This document shows, piece after piece, positions 60,653 through 64,000 of a stretch of DNA of 64,000 nucleotides. Every line of letters begins with the position of its first letter. Positions within the stretch are counted from its first letter, which is position 1. Source of the stretch: Tritrichomonas foetus (taxonomy: Eukaryota; Parabasalia; Tritrichomonadida; Tritrichomonadidae); assembly GCA_001839685.1 (NCBI GenBank), contig MLAK01001326.1, forward strand, positions 74,725 to 138,724, in the 5' to 3' direction. Position numbers and translations under genes: made by a program. The notes below the pieces were generated by a model, which was given only the letters and a program-made list of their open reading frames with translations, did not search any database and had not been told where the DNA came from.

Positions 60653-61975
60653 ATGCGAATTGGAAATGTTACTCAAGTAAAAAGTCAAAATATTGTATTT
60701 TCACGCATTACAAAGCAACCATACCTTGGAAGTATGACACCAAAACTAGCCATTTCATCAAAATTATCAAGCTTAAGTTTGGCTAACCCGATCAGAAGGC
60801 CAGCTTTTTTGAGTTCACAAAAATCGCAGCCACTAGAACCATTAGAAAAAATAGCTAATGAAGCATATATATCAGGTTCTAAAAGTAAATTCAGTTGTAT
60901 GAACCAAATTATAACTAATCGTCATGAAGTCATTATTAGGATTAATTCTAATTGGGGGAATGGTTCTCGAATCTCATGCTCAAAGATTGATATCATTGGG
61001 TCACAAAAAAAGCCTTTAACAATCAATAAAATCACAATGTTCCCAATTCAAGATACAATCATTGATTTTGATTGCTTAGTTAGTGGATCACTAATCAAAG
61101 ATAAAGATGACCCAGTGTGGTCAATGAAATGGCCACCTGAAGCTCCTTTAAAAAATATAGACTTAATATTTGATATTATGACAAGCGATTCATTAGAAAC
61201 TATTAGAATATGGCCAATATCCTTCAACATTGATGAAAACATTAAAAATGCATCTATTATTGTTGATAAAATGTTAATATTTAGTGGAAACTTAGCTAAT
61301 GATTTTGGAATCACGATACCATTAAATGATATGATGAACAAAAAAAAGCCAATTGATTATAAACCATTTCCAATTGATCATTTTGGAATCTTGCCATTCA
61401 GAGCTATTACTTCTCTCACTATCCATATTATGGAGAGTTATAAATCATCGGAAAGATTTGGTTTGCAGCAAATAATACTGTTCGATGGTGAAGGTGATTT
61501 TTTCGATGTTCGTGAAAAAGCTATTGTTTCAGCGGAATATTGTGGTTCAAATGGAAAGACAATATTAGACATTTTTTATGGACCAAATGAGAAAAGATCC
61601 AATGAATCTAAGAAAATGTGGCAAGCAGATTTAACAAAATCAAGTAGAATTATGATTAGATTTCAACATCCAATTTTGATATCTGCTGTGTCAATCATAA
61701 CTTTAAGACCAGTTCCCGGACCGATTGATGTTGGTGTAAAAAAAGTAAGAATAGTAGCAGGAAAAAACACCGTTTATACAGGAAAACTCGCACATGATTT
61801 CCCTCATTTTGATGATTCTAGAGAGTGCACAAATGTCATTTTTTTGTATGATAATGAATCAGTTAGAGAAAATGTGCTTAGAATTGCATATCCTGAGAAA
61901 ACAATGTATTTTAATCCTGAAAATGAATTGTATACATCAATCACAGAAGAATCAATTGTTGTAAATAAAATATAA
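60653..61975 (+). CDS. KATNIP-like (DUF4457) ciliary protein
   Basis: A 440-residue protein. EVIIRINSNWGNGSRISCSK (92-111) reproduces the 'TWGD-x-x-Y-I-G-L' opening of DUF4457. NIDLIFDIMTSDSLETIRIW (168-187) then KNASIIVDKMLIFSGNL parallels the 'IRIWNYNKS ... LDxxxIFxGEL' part of KATNIP/KIAA0556. A second, more divergent copy follows at ~250-430 (RFGLQQIILFDGEGDFFDVR, then RIMIRFQHPILISAVSIITL). KATNIP binds katanin and microtubules at the ciliary base. Animal KATNIP is ~1600 residues with several such units, so this is a short, two-unit relative. GTTACGAAAAAAGATA precedes the ATG. Confidence 0.65.
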   Translation: MRIGNVTQVKSQNIVFSRITKQPYLGSMTPKLAISSKLSSLSLANPIRRPAFLSSQKSQPLEPLEKIANEAYISGSKSKFSCMNQIITNRHEVIIRINSNWGNGSRISCSKIDIIGSQKKPLTINKITMFPIQDTIIDFDCLVSGSLIKDKDDPVWSMKWPPEAPLKNIDLIFDIMTSDSLETIRIWPISFNIDENIKNASIIVDKMLIFSGNLANDFGITIPLNDMMNKKKPIDYKPFPIDHFGILPFRAITSLTIHIMESYKSSERFGLQQIILFDGEGDFFDVREKAIVSAEYCGSNGKTILDIFYGPNEKRSNESKKMWQADLTKSSRIMIRFQHPILISAVSIITLRPVPGPIDVGVKKVRIVAGKNTVYTGKLAHDFPHFDDSRECTNVIFLYDNESVRENVLRIAYPEKTMYFNPENELYTSITEESIVVNKI

Positions 61976-62849
61976 ATTCTAATATTTAAAGCATTTCATC
62001 TCATAATAATTAATTAAGAGAACGAAAAATAATGATAAGAAATAGAATAAAAAAGAAAAATAAGCAAATAAAGAAAAATAAGCAAATAAAGAAAAATAAG
62101 CAAATAAAGAAAAATAAGCAAATAAAGAAAAATAAGCAAATAAAGAAAAGTGATGAATATTAGACAGATTTTTATTAAAACAGAATCATAGCATATTTCT
62201 TATGTGTAAACTTTCTAATATATACAAAATATCATGATTATAATTTTGTTATTCATACAAATTTCCGAGATTTAGTCAAATTTTCTAGTAATAGATGGCT
62301 TTCAAATAAAATATAAAACATTGTTGAGTAAAAAATCATTGTGATTTGAATATTTCTCAAAAAGATTCATTTTCTGATCTTTTTTGATTAACTTTTCTNA
62401 ATAAAGAAAAATAAGCAAATAAAGAAAAATAAGCAAATAAAGAAAAATAAGCAAATAAAGAAAAATAAGCAAATAAAGAAAAATAAGCAAATAAAGAAAA
62501 ATAAGCAAATAAAGAAAAATAAGCAAATAAAGAAAAGTGATGAATATTAGACAGATTTTTATTAAAACAGAATCATAGCATATTTCTTATGTGTAAACTT
62601 TCTAATATATACAAAATATCATGATTATAATTTTGTTATTCATACAAATTTCCGAGATTTAGTCAAATTTTCTAGTAATAGATGGCTTTCAAATAAAATA
62701 TAAAACATTGTTGAGTAAAAAATCATTGTGATTTGAATATTTCTCAAAAAGATTCATTTTCTGATCTTTTTTGATTAACTTTTCTTTAATTTGATTTGAA
62801 AAGATTAGAAAAGCGAAAATCAACAACAACATAATAATAATAATAATAA
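61976..62849. repeat. 18-bp tandem arrays and an exact ~249-bp duplication around an N gap
   Basis: Two arrays of AATAAGCAAATAAAGAAA (about five copies at 62057-62147, at least seven at 62400-62534) are each followed by the same 249 bases (62150-62398 and 62537-62785). A single N stands at 62399, exactly where the first duplicate ends and the second array begins. An (AAT)n microsatellite is at ~62831-62850. The duplication is most simply an assembly join of two contig ends. Confidence 0.8.
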
Positions 62850-63572
62850 TTAAACATCATTTCGTGGGAATTCTTCCTCATGGTGATTTGTCTCATGTGG
62901 TTCAAATCTCTTTTTTGTCTTTTTAATTGGAAATCCAAATGCAAACATTTTGAAAGCTTTGAAATCTGTACTTTTGTCAAAATCTGAATATTCTGATAAA
63001 AAAATATGCGGGAAAGCTGGTCCAAAATGAGCCCCATCAATTCTCATTGTTGGTGGTGCAGTATAAATGTCACAACACTTTGGACAAAAAAGTTTAACAG
63101 AATGATGTCTTGGTTTTAGTGTTGTTCCCATTGGAAGCAAATGTTGCCCATTACAGTTAAAACGGGGACACTCACCAAAAATTCCAGATTCAAACTTTTT
63201 CTTCATTTGAGTGAGACCTTTTGCTTGACAAATCCAACGGGCATGCAGTAAACCATATAACTGCTTTGCCTGAACAAGAATTGATGCAATATTATCATCA
63301 CTCAAATATGCCCAATCATCAGAATGTGAATCACTAATGGTATCAATGGCAATATCGTAGTTTGGGAAAAGCTCTTTCATTCCGTAGTTGTTGAACCAAT
63401 CAGCAGCCCAATCGCGATCAATTGGAACATACCATTTATGCTCTGATAATGAACAAAATTGTTTGATCCATGGTTCGATGGCGGATGGACAAGACTTGCA
63501 TGGGCCGACATATATTGAGAATCCATTCACTTGAAAAATGCGGGGAGTGAATTTTCTTGGTGTTGCTCGCAT
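62850..63572 (-). CDS. CK2B: Casein kinase 2 regulatory subunit beta
   Basis: From the ATG at 63572 the protein has 240 residues (family ~215). Hallmarks are EPWIKQFCSL (family SWISWFCGL), an acidic loop, LYGLLHARWICQAKGLTQMK (family YGLIHARYILTNRGIAQM), the zinc-binding CPRFNC and CPKCCDIYT pairs, and IDGAHFGPAFPHIFL. CK2 beta dimers assemble the tetrameric kinase and select substrates. The acidic loop is shorter and less acidic than in animals, and a ~25-residue N-terminal piece with CKSC is extra. An in-frame ATG nine codons upstream is rejected because the ATAAACGGCCTCC element lies between the two. Confidence 0.93.
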   Translation of the reverse strand: MRATPRKFTPRIFQVNGFSIYVGPCKSCPSAIEPWIKQFCSLSEHKWYVPIDRDWAADWFNNYGMKELFPNYDIAIDTISDSHSDDWAYLSDDNIASILVQAKQLYGLLHARWICQAKGLTQMKKKFESGIFGECPRFNCNGQHLLPMGTTLKPRHHSVKLFCPKCCDIYTAPPTMRIDGAHFGPAFPHIFLSEYSDFDKSTDFKAFKMFAFGFPIKKTKKRFEPHETNHHEEEFPRNDV

Positions 63573-63577
63573 TTTAT

Positions 63578-63590
63578 GGAGGCCGTTTAT
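63578..63590 (-). promoter_or_regulatory. AAACGG element deciding the CK2 beta start
   Basis: GGAGGCCGTTTAT on the plus strand (sense ATAAACGGCCTCC), six bases before the ATG at 63572. Nearly identical to the element of the Rad60-like gene (GTAAACGGCTACC). Confidence 0.45.
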
Positions 63591-63776
63591 TATCTGCATT
63601 CAAATTTCAATGATCTATCAAAAATTTACATTCTATTAACGTATTAGAATATTCAGTTAATATTTGGTCATTATTCTCATCTTTTCCAATAAAATGTCAT
63701 ATTCTATTATTTTTAAAAAGTTAGTGTTCCAATATCACATTTTCCGAATAAATAATCATATCACTATTTACTAAAG

Positions 63777-64000
63777 ATGTCTGATCTCAAGAAGAGACTC
63801 ATAAAACTTTCCACAGGAAAAAATGAAAAAGGTGAATCAAAAACTATTGAAGGCTATTGGGAATCAAGAGAAAAAAAATTGGAAGCACAAATGCAAATTG
63901 CTGAAACAGACATCTTTAAAAACTGTATTTTTTATATTCTTGGATTTGTTGGACGTGGTGAAGAGTCGAGGCTTCGAATGGCAAAAGAAATTGAAAAAAA
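63777..64000 (+). CDS. REV1-like BRCT protein, N-terminal part only
   Basis: An ATG at 63777 opens a frame that runs off the window (74 codons). It reads MSDLKKRLIKLSTGKNEKGE..., then GYWESREKKLEAQM and ETDIFKNCIFYILGFVGRGE. The order 'GY-x(4)-K-x-x-KLExQ ... IF-x-NC-x-x-YI-x-GF' closely parallels the N-terminus of REV1, a Y-family translesion polymerase with an N-terminal BRCT domain. Only the first BRCT strand and helix are visible, so another BRCT protein is possible. ATTTTTAAAAAGTTAGTG lies upstream. The CK2 beta gene diverges 205 bases to the left. Confidence 0.5.
   Translation, partial: MSDLKKRLIKLSTGKNEKGESKTIEGYWESREKKLEAQMQIAETDIFKNCIFYILGFVGRGEESRLRMAKEIEK

Noticed and set aside
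60396..60653. 85-codon plus-strand frame before the KATNIP-like gene
   Set aside because: Lysine/phenylalanine-rich noise overlapping the next ATG, no motif.
62302..62526. Frame of repeated LFLYLLI units, resembling a transmembrane repeat protein
   Set aside because: Translation of the 18-bp AT-rich tandem array across the N gap; no start context.
1..64000. tRNA, rRNA and CRISPR arrays
   Set aside because: No T-loop-like GTTCRAATC with matching arms outside genes, no rRNA core motif, no direct repeats with regular spacers.

Overview
The window looks like nuclear DNA of a flagellated, intron-poor, AT-rich protist. A parabasalid (trichomonad) is the best fit, and Tritrichomonas is my first guess. 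The evidence is: long uninterrupted genes in the standard genetic code on both strands; short AT-rich spacers; ciliary genes (IFT121, a KATNIP-like protein); very divergent copies of universal eukaryotic proteins; and ankyrin, HEAT/ARM and TKL-kinase proteins of the kind expanded in trichomonads. The genus is inference. I found no rRNA, tRNA, CRISPR array or prokaryotic feature.

Layout, left to right. 0-9 kb: IFT121/WDR35, the gamma-secretase subunit PEN-2, a frame-broken ankyrin gene with a cysteine finger, a divergent TBC (Rab-GAP) protein, a coding-like block without a start codon and a small membrane protein; two short inverted-repeat elements lie in the spacers. 9-24 kb: a TKL-type kinase with a helical-repeat tail, a coiled-coil protein, a stop-interrupted ankyrin gene, a 1.6 kb gene-poor stretch, a disordered protein, a Utp12-domain protein and a BRCT protein. 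24-38 kb: a 1.46k-residue unknown protein, a double-winged-helix E2F-like factor, a sirtuin, a GC-rich hairpin locus, a four-TM protein, an ARM-like protein, ribosomal protein uL23, a multi-pass (possibly TRIC-like) protein and a bromodomain protein. 38-53 kb: an unknown protein, a PP2A scaffold subunit, proteasome subunit RPN1, a transposon-like element with 57-bp inverted ends, a small acidic protein and a 2063-residue Q/P-rich protein ending in a CKK (CAMSAP/Patronin) microtubule-minus-end domain. 53-64 kb: ribosomal protein eS17, a Rad60-like SUMO-domain protein, a GAF-PDE cyclic-nucleotide phosphodiesterase, the KATNIP-like protein, an 18-bp tandem array with an assembly gap, CK2 beta, and the start of a REV1-like BRCT protein that runs off the window.

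The genes are independent units. Recurrent themes are cilium/microtubule biology (IFT121, KATNIP-like, CKK protein), SUMO/BRCT genome maintenance (BRCT protein, Rad60-like, REV1-like), signalling (kinase, PP2A-A, CK2 beta, PDE, TBC) and protein turnover/translation (RPN1, uL23, eS17).

Most unusual findings: the CKK protein; two kinds of inverted-repeat element plus a nested-hairpin locus that could be a structured RNA; and two short motifs (AAACGG in either orientation, and GAAAAAGT) that recur just upstream of many start codons and probably are core promoter elements. All family calls come from reading motifs by eye; no database search was run.
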